Origin: Chimonanthus salicifolius
Lineage: Eukaryota; Streptophyta; Magnoliopsida; Laurales; Calycanthaceae
Length of the DNA: 64,000 nt
Direction of reading: 5' to 3'
Assembly (NCBI GenBank): GCA_013350335.1
Contig: CM023539.1
Span: 21,879,043 to 21,943,042 of the forward strand
Position 1 is the first letter of the stretch. Every line of letters begins with the position of its first letter. Shown piece after piece: positions 45,800 through 57,549 of this stretch. The notes under the pieces are model-generated. The model saw nothing but the letters and a program-made list of their open reading frames with translations. It searched no databases and was not told the origin of the DNA. A program made the translations under genes and the position numbers.

Positions 45800-46975
45800 T
45801 AGGGTTCGGCCATGGTGTATGGCCGAACCCCATGGAAGAAAATTAAGGGATGAATGTTGAGGTTTAATGAAAAGTAATAAACCATAGGGTTCGGCCATGT
45901 TGTATGGCCGAACCCCATGGAAAGGATATTGGTGAGTATTAAAGATGTTAAAGGGTTTAAATGGATGTTTTTGATGAAGAACCTTAGACCATGGGTTCAG
46001 CCATGGAGTAAGGCCGAACCCCATAAATAATTATGGAATTATGTTCATGTATTTAGATCATGGAAAATGATGGGAAAGGTTATTTATGACTTATTTTAAA
46101 TGGATGGAAGGTTTGATGGTTTTAGATGCAATTAGATCATGAAAACCATGGAGGGTTATGATGTTTTGATGGGATTTAAAAGGGAAAATATGGAACCATA
46201 GGGATCGGCCATAGTGCATGGCCGAACCCCATGGAAGAAAATGAATGGATGAATATGTTGTTTTAGTGAACCGTTTGATGGAACATGTTCGAAGGGATTT
46301 AATTGTATACAGCTATGTTCTAAGATTAGGTTATTGGGTATGGATTTGTATGAATGGCAATGATGTAAATAAATGATAGACCATGGGTTCGGCCATGGTG
46401 TATGGCCGAACCACATGGGAAATATTTGGTGGACTTGGGGTTTTTATGTCATGGTTAATGGATCGTTTATGGAGCTGTATTATGGATCGGTTATGGACTT
46501 AATATAGTGATTGATTAAACAGAGAAATTGGAAAGTTAGACATCATAGGGTTCGGCCATGGTGTATGGCCGAACCCCATGAACCAATTTTATGGGTCAAT
46601 TATGGATCTAATATGTCTATGTATATGTTTAATGAATGGTTCACCAAACCAAGGGATGAAGAAAATGATTAGGGTTTTATTTTATGAATTATGAATCAAT
46701 CATGAATCTACGTAATGTATCAACTTTGGACCTAAACATAAGTTGATGGAGGTAATGGCAATATTGTAATATAGGTTAAAAATGAAAGATCATGGGTTCG
46801 GCCATGGTGTATGGCCGAACCCCGTGAATCATGTTAGTGGGTTATTATTAGCCTAAGCATGTTTTAAAGAATAAAATGGACAGCCATAGATTAAGCAATG
46901 GCATGGATGTAATAAAGGGTGAAAGTGATGGATCATGGGTTCGGCCATGGTGTATGGCCGAACCCCATGAGGAAT
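45800..46975 (+). repeat. Hairpin array b in the 3' LTR of E5
   Basis: About eight b hairpins are present (45801, 45889, 45991, 46199, 46387, 46549, 46795, 46938). They are position-matched to those in the 5' LTR, which allows arm-by-arm comparison of two copies that were identical at insertion. Confidence 0.88.
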
Positions 46976-47294
46976 GTTTTATGGACTTAGGCATTTTTGT
47001 AAATCAAATGGGACATGGTTTTAATTGATTGATATATTATAAGGTAACAGGACCTCACAAGGTGTGTATGATCGTGAGCGGTACCGGACGAAAGTGCAAG
47101 GACAAGTTAGTAGTCTTTGGTAGGATTCCACCTCTTTGAAACCATGAGTTTATGTACAATATTTTTTCTTATTTTGATGAATTTACGTTGTAAAAGATAT
47201 GTTTCAAATGTGAGTTTTAATGCTATGTTTATAATATAAAATAGCATGTGTTTCATTAGCATCTCATGCATAGCATGGGGTGAAGGATATGTAA

Positions 47295-47565
47295 CCGGAG
47301 CCCACACTCCGTCGGGGCGTCCGAAAAACCTATGTGGGATACCTTGATGTGCTTTTCCATCAAGAAGAAACTGGAGGGGCCACACTCCGTCGGGGCGTCC
47401 GAAAAACCTATGTGGGATACATTGATGTGCATTTCCATCAAGAAGAAACCGGAGGGGCCACACTCCATCGGGGCGTCCGAAAAACCTATGTGGGATACCT
47501 TGATGTACATTTCCATCGAGAAGAAATCGGAGGGCCACACTCCATCGGGGCGTCCGAAAGGCCTA
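47295..47565 (+). repeat. Block c in the 3' LTR of E5
   Basis: Four units with a period of about 78 bp contain CACTCCGTCGGGGCGTCC or CACTCCATCGGGGCGTCC. Confidence 0.88.
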
Positions 47566-48149
47566 TGTGGGGGTCTTTATATGTACTTGTGATGGGTGGG
47601 ACTCATTGCATTTGACATCATGACATGGCATGGTTTATATGGTTTTTGACATTATGATATTATTATATATGTTTTGTACTAACCATATGTTAGCCCTAAA
47701 TAGAATACCTACTGGGCACTATAATAGCCTGAATTTTTAAATAATAATTATATTGGCTATTATTTATTTTAATGGTTGGAATTAAGAATTTTGATGGAAT
47801 GAATGGTAAATGGATCAAAATTTGAGCAATGGCCCAAGTATGGTCCACTGAACCATGGGTTGGATAATTTCCAATTAATTGGGTCAATGATGGTTAATTG
47901 GGTCAAGGATGGTCAATTGGGTCAAATACCCATTTGGGACCCAATGGGTCAAGAGAGTATGAGCATTAGGGTAAATGGGTAGGAGGTGAATTTAATTGGG
48001 CCATGGGCCCAATGGTGATAAAAGGAATGGGGTCCATCTCGTGGACAAATGTGGGAGTGAAATATCCAAGATAGCATAGCCGAGTGGGGCCCAACTCCAC
48101 CTCATCAAGTAAGGTGGCGTGTAGACCAAGATATAGGTGGGGCCGACCA

Positions 48150-48382
48150 CCATGGTTGACTTGGTCAACCATGGATGAGTCAAAGGGAAATTGAGGAGGA
48201 TCAAGGTGAATTGAATTGGATAAATTGATTAAAATCACCTAAGCTAAGTTGGAATAAATCAAGGTGACATAATCAAATGGGACCTAACTCCACTTCATCA
48301 AGTGAGGTGGCAGGTGGGCCAAGGCATTGGTGGGGCCGGCCACCATGGTTGACCAAACCATGGTTGACTTGGTCAACCATGG
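48150..48382 (+). repeat. Perfect hairpins CCATGGTTGAC-TTG-GTCAACCATGG in S5
   Basis: Two identical 25-base inverted repeats with 11 bp arms and a 3-base loop lie at 48150-48174 and 48358-48382. The related GGTTGACTTGGTTGACCACC box in the other LTRs is not a perfect palindrome. Confidence 0.8.
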
Positions 48383-49557
48383 GTGGGTTCATGGAGGAAG
48401 TAAAGATGAATAAGTGGAATTAAATTATGTAATTAAATGACCTAAGTTAGATATCAAATTAAATAAATGAGTTGCATTACATGGAGTGAGTTCAATGGGG
48501 GTGAGTCACCTAGAAAATGGGTGAGTCAAATGGGTGGTTTCATCTCATGGAAACCACCAAACCATCAAGACAAAACCATCCAAAATCGTTGGATGATGTG
48601 GAGTGCCACATGGAGGGCATGCTTCCCCTTTGGCTAGACCAAAAGCCTAGGTGGAGGGCATGCATTGACCTAAAATGAGGTGGTGGTGCCACCTCGTCCA
48701 AACCCACCCAAAACCGTTGGCCATGGAGGGGTTGGGAGTGCCATGTGGAGGGCATACACCCTCCATGGCTAGACAAGATCCTTAAGTTGGAGGCATGCTA
48801 GGGCATGCATTGGCCCAAAGGGAGGTGGTGGTTCCACCTCATCCCAACCACCACCACTAAGGGACAAGAGGCCTAAGATTAAGGGCATGCATGGACCATG
48901 ATTGGGCAAAGGAAGGGTGGTGGAGTCTAGCCCAAGCAAGCCCAAGTCAGGATGGAAAGATGGATTTTCCATCTCATTCCTCTCACCTCACTCTCTCCCT
49001 CTCTCCCTCCCTCTCCTAGCCGACCCTCGCTTCCAAGACAAGAAGGAAAGGACTTAGACAAAAAAAGAGGAGATTCCAAGCGTGGCTGACCACACTCCCA
49101 AGACGCAAGACGTAGAATATTTTCCATTCTCTCCTCCTCTCCCTCTCTCAAAACTACCTCCATCTTGGCCAAACCAACCCTTGGTGATCTCATCTTGATC
49201 AAGCTCATATATTGGCCGAAGATCAAAGAGAAGAGGAAGAAGGAAGGCTAAGGATCAAAGAGGAGCAAAAGGAAACCGGAAGAGCCGCGGGATTGGTAAG
49301 TAGTCCTCAACAAGATTTCATTTTTAAAGGAGTTGAAGAAACCTTGAAAAGTCCATTTTCTTGGATTAAATGGTGGCCAAAATATTATGGGCAGTGGATC
49401 TAAAATCCATCCAAGAAAGGGGATGAGAAATGGACAAACCCTAACGGGTAAGGTACGCTATGAATAATGGAACAAATAAGGACACTATGTATGTATATGG
49501 GTTATGTATGCATGCATGACAAAAGGGGTTCAAGGAGCAATGGCCAAACCCTAACTG

Positions 49558-50645
49558 TTATGAAGATGTGGACAGAACCTCATGCATGTCAAAAATATGG
49601 CGAAGGATCAAGATGTATGGTTTGGCCTTTGCATGGCCAAACCCTAGGGTTTCTTGTATGAGAACCATCAAGTAACAAATCATGGAAATATGATTTTTGA
49701 AGAAATAATAAACCATAGGGTTCGGCCATGTTGTATGGCCGAACCCCATGGAAGGATATTAAGTATTTCTCCATGGGTTTAAAGGATGAAAACCATGGAA
49801 TGATTGGTTAATGGTTTTAGGGTTTTTGAATGGTTAAATGATAGTAAATTTTAAAGGGGTTAAGTGAGGGAAACCATGGAGAAATGTTAATGAATATTTA
49901 TGGTCTTAAACCTTGCAAATGAAGATGAACCATGGACCATGGGTTCGGCCATGTTGTATGGCCGAACCCCATGGAGAGGTTTTGGTGGATTTAAATGTTT
50001 TTGGAACCATGAAGATGATGGGGAATATGGGTAAGTTTAAAAGGTTTAAAAGTGGTTCATGATGATGACCAAAATGTATGATGGAACCCCCCTTAAGAAG
50101 GGACCTTGTTGTGGATCTAAAATGTTGTAAAAGATCCAAGAAAAATGAGGAAAATAACATCATGGGTTCGGTCATGGTATATGGCTGAACCCCATGACCC
50201 ATTTTATGAGTCATTTCATGTGTTAAGTATGGATCTATGCATGTTTAAAATGAATGGGTATTAAGTTAAGGAAATGGCTGATTTATAATGGTTTTTGTGT
50301 CATGATTAATGAGGCATTGATGGATCCATGTTTATGGATCAATTAGGGATATGGACATGCATAAATGAAAGGTGATTAACCATGGGAAGAAGGAGTGGCA
50401 AAAAATGTAAATATGGCCAAAAATGGAAGACCATGGGTTCGGCCATGGTGTATGGCCAAACCCCATGGGGGATGGTTGTGGACTTAGGGACTTTTAATGA
50501 TGACCTTATGTGTTGGGTAAATGAACCAAAAGGTGGCTGATTTTAGACCCACAAGATTAAAATGATCAATGGATCAAAAAGGGACCCAAAAACCTAATTA
50601 GTGAGTTTCGGCCATGGTGTATGGCCAAACCCCACTAAGGCATGT
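49558..50645 (+). repeat. Hairpin array b in S5
   Basis: b hairpins lie near 49719, 49942, 50165, 50434 and 50607. A degenerate pair is at 49619-49645 (GGTTTGGCC..GGCCAAACC). Confidence 0.8.
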
Positions 50646-50954
50646 ATCGTGAACTTAGGCATGGTTGAAACATGGGTTAATTTTTTGATGTGTAATAAGG
50701 TAACGGGATCTCGCAATTGGTGCGCGATCGGTGACCAAATTCTTTGACGGAAACGCGAGGCACATTAGTTGGTCTTTGGTAGGATTCCTACCTCATCGAA
50801 AGCCATGGATTATGTGTATATGAATGTTTTACTTGATTTATTTTGGTAATCAAATGACATGTTTTAAGATGGGTTTTAATGCTATGGTTTGTATTATTAT
50901 ATGGCATATTGCACTTACATCTCATGCATGGCATGGGAGGGATGAAATGAAACC

Positions 50955-51220
50955 GGAGTCCATGCTCCGTCGAGGCGACCGATAAACACACATGGGGATA
51001 CCTTGATGTGCTTTTCCATCAAGAGGGATACTATGTGTTTGTGATACCTTGATGAGGCTTTTCCATCAAGAGGGATACTATGTGTTTGTGATACCTTGAT
51101 GAGGCTTTTTCCATCAAGATGGATACTATGTGCTTGTGATACCTTGATGAGGTTTTTCCATCAAGAGGGATACTTTGTGATTGTGATACCTTGATAAGGA
51201 TTTTCCATCAAGAGGGGTTG
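50955..51220 (+). repeat. Block c variant in S5
   Basis: Five units of about 57-59 bp carry GATACCTTGATGAGG and CCATCAAGAGGG. They are shorter than the 78 bp units and mostly lack the GGGGCGTCC box. Confidence 0.85.
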
Positions 51221-51832
51221 TGATGGTGATATGGATGATGGGTGGGACTCATGGCATATGACACCCATTGCATAGCATTGCATTTACTTGCATGGTTTTG
51301 ATATTAAATTATATCTATGTGTTTTGTTTATACTAATCCATGTGTTGACCCTACTCGGAGTACCTACTGGGCGCGTTGTCTAACGCCCTACTTCTATCTT
51401 AGACGATGACGCAGGAAATTGAGGAAGCGAAAGACGTGATCGAAGCCAAGCATAGGAGCTTGGAGGAGCTAGATTAATTTATTTAAGTTTTATTCATGGT
51501 TATGTAATTTGAGTAACTTAGCTCGTTGGACTGTAATAATCTAGATTACTTGCTATGGTTTGGACTTTCATTTTGGACATTTAATTTGAGGTATTTATTA
51601 ATTAAGTGATGTAATTCCTTGCTATCTAAAATTGGTAGGATAGACTCTATTATAATTCCGCAAGCTTACTTTCTATGTGTGAACCGTTCTCGTGGACTTA
51701 GTTCCACGCACACGTAGGGTTGGCCAGTTAAGGGCCGGGCTTTGGAAGCTCGGACTTAACTCGCGTAGTGACGTCCCGCGCTCTTTGTCACTCTTTAATT
51801 CAAAAAAAAAATATACTATGATTTTCGGCTTA

Positions 51833-52012
51833 GTGAAAAGGGGCGAGGCGTTACAGGCGCGTTGTTCTAACGCCCTACTTTTACCCTAGTGGATGATACC
51901 GGAAACGAAGGGAAAGATGAACGTGAAAAGGGGCGGGGCGTTACAGGCACGTTGTTCTAACGCCCTACTTCTACCCTAGTGGATGATACAGGAAACAAAG
52001 GGAAAGATGAAC
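51833..52012 (+). repeat. 90 bp tandem duplication across the S5/E5 boundary
   Basis: Units 51833-51922 and 51923-52012 each start GTGAAAAGGGGCG, contain the LTR end GGCGTTACA, the target duplication and the E5 LTR text up to GATGAAC. They differ at about five positions. Confidence 0.9.
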
Positions 52013-52456
52013 GCGAAAAAGGGCCAGGCATAGGAGCTTGATTGCGTTTAAGTTTTTATTTTGGTGAAGTTATTTATGGATTTGTAATTTAAGTAACTAG
52101 ACGACGGGCATGTAATAATTTAGATAATTTGCTATGGTTGGATGTTTATTTGGATAATTTTGTTATGATTAATTATGGGTAAGACTTGGACTACTTTGCT
52201 ATCTAAAATGGAATAGAATTAAGTTCTATTATAATTCCGCAGTTATGATATTAATCTGCATGTTTATATTGCTACGTGTAAACCGTTTTCATGGATTTAG
52301 TCCATGCACACATAGGGTTGGCCAGTTAAGGGTCGGACTTTAGAAGTTCGGACTTATCTCGCGTCGTGACGTCCCGCTCTCTATCACTCTTAAAAAAAAA
52401 GAATAGACTCTGATTTTTTAATAAAGCAAGTGAAAAGGGCGGGGCGTTACAGAGTG

Positions 52457-52992
52457 ATAGCAGGGATGGATGTATATAACCATGGATAATGATTCCCATG
52501 GTGGTTTGGATTGATGCCGGTATCGGTATCGTAGAAGTTTTGAACAAAAGGTGTTAGTCACATAGTAACTTATGTGCAAATGAAGATATGCTTACTTTTG
52601 GAGGTATACTTAGTGGAAAAGTTAAGAGTCTATTGAAACCCGAATGGGAAGCTATGGACAACTGCCGAGTTAGACTGATCACCTGACTCTGTAGTTAGCC
52701 GATGGAGTTCCAGGAGAGTGCAACTAGAAACCTAGTTAAAATGGAATCAGCGGAAACCTTGAGCATAGGCTCTCATTGGCAGGCCACCTTACTAATTTCA
52801 ATGAGGGGCAAGGTCATCACTAACCTCACACAGAGAGTAGACGAATGAACCTATTGAGCAAGTACATATGGAAAATATCTTGTTAGCAAGTAAAGTGAAA
52901 CAAAGAGCATTGATCTACATAAGGTCACAAATGGGCACACGAGGAAAAGATATGACATGAGACAGAACAAAGGGGTTACGGGCCGAGCGATT
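52457..52992 (+). other. Non-coding interior of element 4, right of E5
   Basis: It is homologous to 12233-12779 of element 2. No conserved frame is visible. Confidence 0.7.
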
Positions 52993-53091
52993 CAATTTGT
53001 CAAGGTAGTATGGGATCGACATGGTAATGAGGAAGCCATTTGGGAACTTGAATCGGAAATGACAACAGCTCACCCTGAGCTATCTATGTAA
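52993..53091 (+). pseudogene. Chromodomain C-terminal tail, element 4
   Basis: Thirty-two codons plus stop contain HGNEEAIWELESEM. Length and position are as in element 2 (12780-12878). No polymerase lies upstream. Confidence 0.75.
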
Positions 53092-53129
53092 TCCGTTTGG
53101 AACCCTACTTCGCTCGATTTTCGGGACGA

Positions 53130-53152
53130 AAATTTTAAAAAGAGGGTTGTAT
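53130..53152 (+). promoter_or_regulatory. Polypurine tract of element 4
   Basis: AAAAAGAGGGTTGTAT lies directly before TGTAACACCCTGG at 53153. Confidence 0.8.
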
Positions 53153-53605
53153 TGTAACACCCTGGATTTTCAAGTTATGGATATATATATGGAAATTGTC
53201 CATTTAAATTATGAATTAATGGATATGGACCTTAGATGGGTAAGGTGTTGGGTCAATTACCCAATTAAGACCCAACGGATGGTGGACATGGTTCAATTGA
53301 ATTAAATGGGTGAGATGTACTTAATTGGGTTAAAATTGGTAATTGGGTCAAAATGCCCAATTGGGACCCAATGGGTCGTGGTTGACTTGGTTGACCACCA
53401 AGTGAGTTCAAGCTTAATTAAATTGGGTTGAGTTAAGTTGGAATGGAATCAAGTGATTGAATTGATTTTTAAGTGAGTTAAAAGAGTTGAATTAAAGAAG
53501 TGAGTTGAGTTGATTGGAAGCAAGTGGGACATTAATCTCAAGTGAGTGGAGTGGGAATGTGGAGAGGTGCATCCCACCAAGACCAAGTCAAGGTTACACA
53601 TTGAT
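53153..53605 (+). mobile_element. 3' LTR fragment of element 4
   Basis: The first 450 bp of the LTR match the start of the 3' LTR of element 2 (12940-13138, then 16598 on). Homology ends near CAAGGTTACACATTG, before the first a hairpin. Confidence 0.85.
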
Positions 53606-53939
53606 GATGTGGCGCCTTGCCTAGTTGGCTCCCATTTTAGCCATATCATTTCTATGTTTTATTACACATTCTAGTATTACTCTAGATTACTATAAACATC
53701 ATAAATATCACTTACCTTGGGGAATCCTTGAGGATTTTGATGACAAATGGGCTTTGATCTCAAGCTTGATGTTTCCTTCCTCTTCTTCCTTTGGTTTCCT
53801 TGTTTTTCCTCTCCTTGTTTCTTTCCTCCTTCAAGGGTAGTGAAGATGGAGGTGAAAGTTCCCTTGGGTGCTAGAAGAAGGATCGAGATTATCCCGAGAG
53901 AGGGGTGGGGGGGAATAGAACAATCCCCAATTTTTATGG
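53606..53939. other. Unassigned sequence
   Basis: This is about 330 bp with pyrimidine-rich text (TTCCTCTTCTTCC) and no recognisable gene. It is probably old transposon debris next to the copia-like LTR fragment. The junction with the LTR of element 4 lacks a duplication I can see. Confidence 0.3.
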
Positions 53940-55349
53940 TCTTCACAAATTTCTTGATTAATTAACAATTTTGCAACAAATTAATAATGTTAATTAAGAT
54001 AGATGAGATGTATGATCAAAAGTGTGCACAATTATAAGAACAATCAAACAAGTAAAAATCAACACCCACAAGACCAATTTATAGTGGTTTGGTTAAACAA
54101 CCTACATCCACTCTAAGGACTCACCCAACCTTGGGTTATCCCGAATTCACTATGTGGGGACTTACACCCTCACAAAAAGATTAGGACTTCCACCGTACTC
54201 TATCGGTTGGGAATTCCACCCACTACTTGTGGTAGAGACAACACTCTAGATTTTTCATTGTGGTTCCGGAGCCAAGCCACCTTAATCCACTTGTCCTAAA
54301 TTTTTAAAGGTACGACCAACCCAAGGTCTACTTCCTTATCCCTTTATTTTTTATAGTGGTTTCGACTTCCTTGCCTTAGTACACTTCACAGGATGATTTA
54401 TAAAATAAAATCACTAAGAAGCACTTGCCTTTGTATGAGCTCACTTGTAGATGTATGCCTTTTGAAGATGCTCTCCCAATGTGATGTCGACGATGTTGAA
54501 GATGTGGCTTGCGTATGTTCAATCACAATCTATGGGAGGTCTCTAGGATTTAGATATGCCAATGGATTCCTAGATCTATATTTCTTTCTCTCTCTCTCTC
54601 TCTCTTAATCACAATCAAGAAGATTGGATGTTTGATTCTCCCAGTGTAGTGCATGGAGAGATGAGTGATCCTTCTTTGGCCCTTGTTTAAGCTCATTGAT
54701 AATGATGAGGGTCCAACTGATTTGCAAAAAGGATACCAACTGGTTGCATAAAGATTGGTTTATATAGAGAAGGCAACCAGTTGCAGCAACATAATGTACC
54801 GATAGATCGCCAGCACCAAGGGGTCGGTGACTAGAAATGTTACTGTTCAACAGCCCGACCGTTGCGCATTAACGCACTCCCAACAGTATAATTCTTTCGT
54901 GTTTGACATGTCGGTGTCGTCGATGGGTCGACAATCATTGTATAGAGAGGTCAGTCCATACGAGAGGCTCAGTTTGGGCAACACCATGCTGACAGAGTTT
55001 CGAGTCTAGAAACTAGTCTTACCCAGACCAATCTATCGCCCTTTATCGAGGGGTCGGTCCAGGTACTCTCGATCGGTCTTGCGCTACCGATATGTCTATT
55101 TTCTCGAAAACCCACTTGAGTTCTAAGTACTATAACTCACAAGTATTTATCGGAGAGTCATTGACCATGAGGGGTTGCTTCAGCTTTTCACCGAGGGGTC
55201 GATGCATACGAGACTTTCGATCAGAGGCACACCCAGAATGACAGTTCTATGATCCAGAACCTTTGTGAATCTGACCGACCAGTCCTTGACCATGATGGGT
55301 CGATCCTGTCTCCAACAAAAGGTCGGTGAGAACGACTGGTCGTTCTAAC
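53940..55349 (-). mobile_element. Probable copia-type LTR fragment (reversed)
   Basis: The reversed text near 54540-54640 (ATCTTCTTGATTGTGATTAA, then a GA-rich run, then ATCTAGGA) matches 62030-62075 of the plus-strand copia LTR. Both regions also carry many GACCCATCGGT / ACCGAGGGGTCGGT-type boxes. A reversed end like TGTTAGAACGACC would place the LTR start at about 55349. Boundaries are uncertain and no target duplication is visible. Confidence 0.4.
54583..54605. repeat. (CT)n microsatellite
   Basis: This is a CT run inside the copia-type LTR fragment. The matching copy at 62040-62056 is a degraded GA run. Confidence 0.85.
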
Positions 55350-56505
55350 AATGAAACCAAATACATATTTCCAAGTTGGGATCCAATTCACTATCAAGCA
55401 ACCTCTAGGCTTGTTTGTGTCCATTAACAACATATTCAACTATGCCTGGGAAGGTCATCCTAAGGTGTTGGTTCCCCCTAAAGTCATCTATGGCCATAAT
55501 ACCTATTTTGTGATTGCCATACATAGTGATGATGAATCTGCACTTGATCCTCCAATTCTTAAGTTCATGATTGCATCAAAGTTCTGAGACAATGCTTCAC
55601 CTAAGTCATGGAATTGACAAATAGGTGGCTCGACAAACCGAGACACTAACAGGAGGTGAGAAGAGGGGGTATGCTACCGAAATTGAAGAGGCAAAAATGG
55701 GAATCCCTCTCCTTTCCTTCCTTTCTTCTTTCTCTCTTGATTTCCTTTCTTTCTTTTTCTCTCTTGTTACCCTAACCACCGAATGGAAATGAGGAGAGAG
55801 GAATGGGCATCAACCCTTTTTTTCTCTCATTGTCTATTTCCTCTCCTTTAGTCAACATGTAATCCACATGGAGAGCATGCATTGGCTCAAGGAAGGTGGT
55901 AGGTGAGTGATGGGACACAATGGGAGACAGTTGTGTAGTCTCGGACTTAAGCTATTGAACACACACACGATACATATTTTTTTGTCAATACATGTCTTGG
56001 GTGGATTTATACACACATCGACCTCTGTCGATGTATACATCTGGGATCGCCTTTCTCCTCTTCAGTCAACAAACAATACACGTGGAGAACATGCATTGCT
56101 CTCCAAGGACAGTGGTAGGTGGGGTAGGTGGGGTATCTAATGTATGAGAGGACGTGTATAGAGGGTGGTTGTACAAATCAGATTCAAAATATCTGGACCC
56201 ACTCGATATATAGTAAAAGTAGATATGTATCTAACTGAGATTTTGTACACATCGACATAACTCAATACATACATTTGAAATTCGTAGCTTCGGGTCGATT
56301 TTCCAGTACATATGCAAAACTCAATACATACCAAGCAGATACACATCACCTAGGTCGATATGTATCATTTGGAAATTTCAGATTTCCTTATTTCTTCTTA
56401 TTTTCATTTCTTTTCTCACTTGGTTTGATTTCTAATCCTATTTCCAATCTATTCTTTTAAGGGGGGATTACATTAATCCACTGGTTTAGAATTTCGGGGT
56501 GTTAG
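55350..56505. other. Unassigned old repeat debris
   Basis: The segment 55350-55590 has an open frame of 78 codons that I do not recognise. From 55690 there is TTTCTTTC-rich text and then CATGGAGAGCATGCATTGGC, which resembles 48655-48680 of S5. The end TTTCGGGGTGTTAG at about 56492-56505 looks like a reversed LTR start of the main family. It may be a fragment of one more diverged LTR. Confidence 0.3.
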
Positions 56506-56934
56506 AGATTTTGAATTTAATTGTTTAAAACTAAGGATCTAAGGTTCGATTAATTTAATAAAAGTTTATGAATTTTAATTTTAATGAAAGGCTTGAATTG
56601 AAATTTGAATTTTTAGGTGAATTTCAGATCTAGATCTTTTATTTATTCATTTACTTTGGGTTGTGATTGATTTTTTCCAATACCACCTTTAAATTATGTT
56701 TTGCTTTGTTATTTCATTTATTTTAATTGTCAATTTATTTCCTTTGCTTCTTTTATTTCGTTATGTCATTTATTTTACTTGCTTGATTTATTTTTGTTGT
56801 TCAATTTATTTTCATTCTTTACTTTGTTGTATATTTGTTTATTCATTTCTTGTGTTCAATTCACCTTCTCAAGATATAGTTTGAGATTAAATTTAATTGG
56901 ACTTAAATTTTGTTTTCTTAAACTTGGATGTGAG
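56506..56934 (+). mobile_element. Possible Tat/Athila-type LTR remnant, left part
   Basis: The sequence is T-rich (repeated TTTATTTT, TTGCTT), as in the U5 region of Tat/Athila-type LTRs. It is split from 59991-60330 by solo LTR S6 with an exact duplication. Confidence 0.35.
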
Positions 56935-57549
56935 TGTAACGCCCCGCCCTTTCACTCTCTTTATTCGAAAATCATAGTCTATTTTTTTTTTATGATAAAG
57001 AGTGAGATAAAGAGCGGGACGTCACAACGCGAGTTAAGTCCAAACTTCTAAAGTCCGACCCTTAACTGGCCAACCCTATGTGTGCATGGACTAAGTCCAT
57101 GAAAACGGTTCACACATAGTAATATAAACATACGGATTATAATAGAACCTAACTCTAGTCCACTTTTAGATAGCAAAGTACTCCGTCAATTATAAATGAT
57201 TAACTTAACTTGAATAACCAAAGTAACCATTCACAAACTATAGCAAATATCTAAATTATTACCTGCCCGAAGTCTAACTACTCAAATTACATGTCCATGA
57301 GTAACATAAATAAATTATAATCCAAGCTCCTATGCTTGGCTCCGTTCACTTTCATCGTCCATTTCCTTTCCTGTATCATCCACTAGGGTAGAAGTAGGGC
57401 GTTAGAATAACGTGCCCAGTAGGAATTCCATTTAAGGTCTACACATGGTTAGTACAAATCATATATAATAACATAATGTCAAAACCATATAAAACAATGA
57501 CATGTCATGATGTCAAATGCAATGAGTCCCACCCATCGCAAGTATATGT

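Larger units (their letters stand above)
47720..51855 (+). mobile_element. Solo LTR S5 with TSD GGCAC
   Basis: A 4136 bp LTR (TATAATAGCCTG, a G-to-A variant of the usual TG start, to GAGGCGTTACA) is inserted in the 3' LTR of E5. The left duplication is GGCAC (47715-47719). On the right GGCGC follows at 51856, and GGCAC follows a duplicated LTR end at 51946. It has b hairpins (49560-50640), block c units (50955-51220) and its own hairpins near 48150 and 48358. The donor-like site (GGGATTGGTAAGTAG) is at about 49290-49304. Confidence 0.88.
32484..52451 (+). mobile_element. E5: full-length autonomous Tekay-like Ty3/gypsy element, decayed, with nested LTRs
   Basis: The TSD GAGTG is exact at 32479-32483 and 52452-52456. 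The 5' LTR (32484-37353) and 3' LTR (44868-52451) are about 3.34 and 3.36 kb once their inserts are removed. By eye they differ about once every 20 bases over the first 350. The interior is about 4.6 kb without solo LTR S4 and holds gag, protease, reverse transcriptase, RNase H, integrase and chromodomain in gypsy order, broken by stops and frameshifts. Three solo LTRs lie inside: S3 in the 5' LTR, S4 in the primer site and S5 in the 3' LTR. The chromodomain and long LTRs favour the Tekay/Del lineage of chromoviruses. Confidence 0.9.
44868..52451 (+). mobile_element. 3' LTR of E5 (split by S5)
   Basis: It starts TGTAACACTTCGG and ends GGGGCGTTACA, with the GAGTG duplication at 52452. The donor-like site has its GT at 45762. 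The insert S5 plus a 90 bp duplication separate 44868-47719 from about 51946-52451. Confidence 0.9.
30411..53605 (+). mobile_element. Non-autonomous LTR element 4 (plus), hosting E5
   Basis: It has a 5' LTR reduced to 291 bp (30411-30701), primer site, leader, intact zinc-knuckle ORF and interior, interrupted after 32483 by the 20 kb element E5. The interior resumes at 52457, followed by the chromodomain tail, polypurine tract and a 3' LTR (53153 to about 53605) that breaks inside hairpin region a. Without E5 the interior is 2478 bp. Confidence 0.85.

Noticed and set aside
55351..55587. A 78-codon open frame with no repeat character
   Set aside because: No recognisable motif or conserved copy, and it lies in decayed repeat sequence. 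Kept only as a note in the unassigned region.
56701..57051. A 116-codon frame rich in Phe, Leu and Ser that looks like membrane segments
   Set aside because: It reads through T-rich LTR sequence and into solo LTR S6, so the composition explains it.
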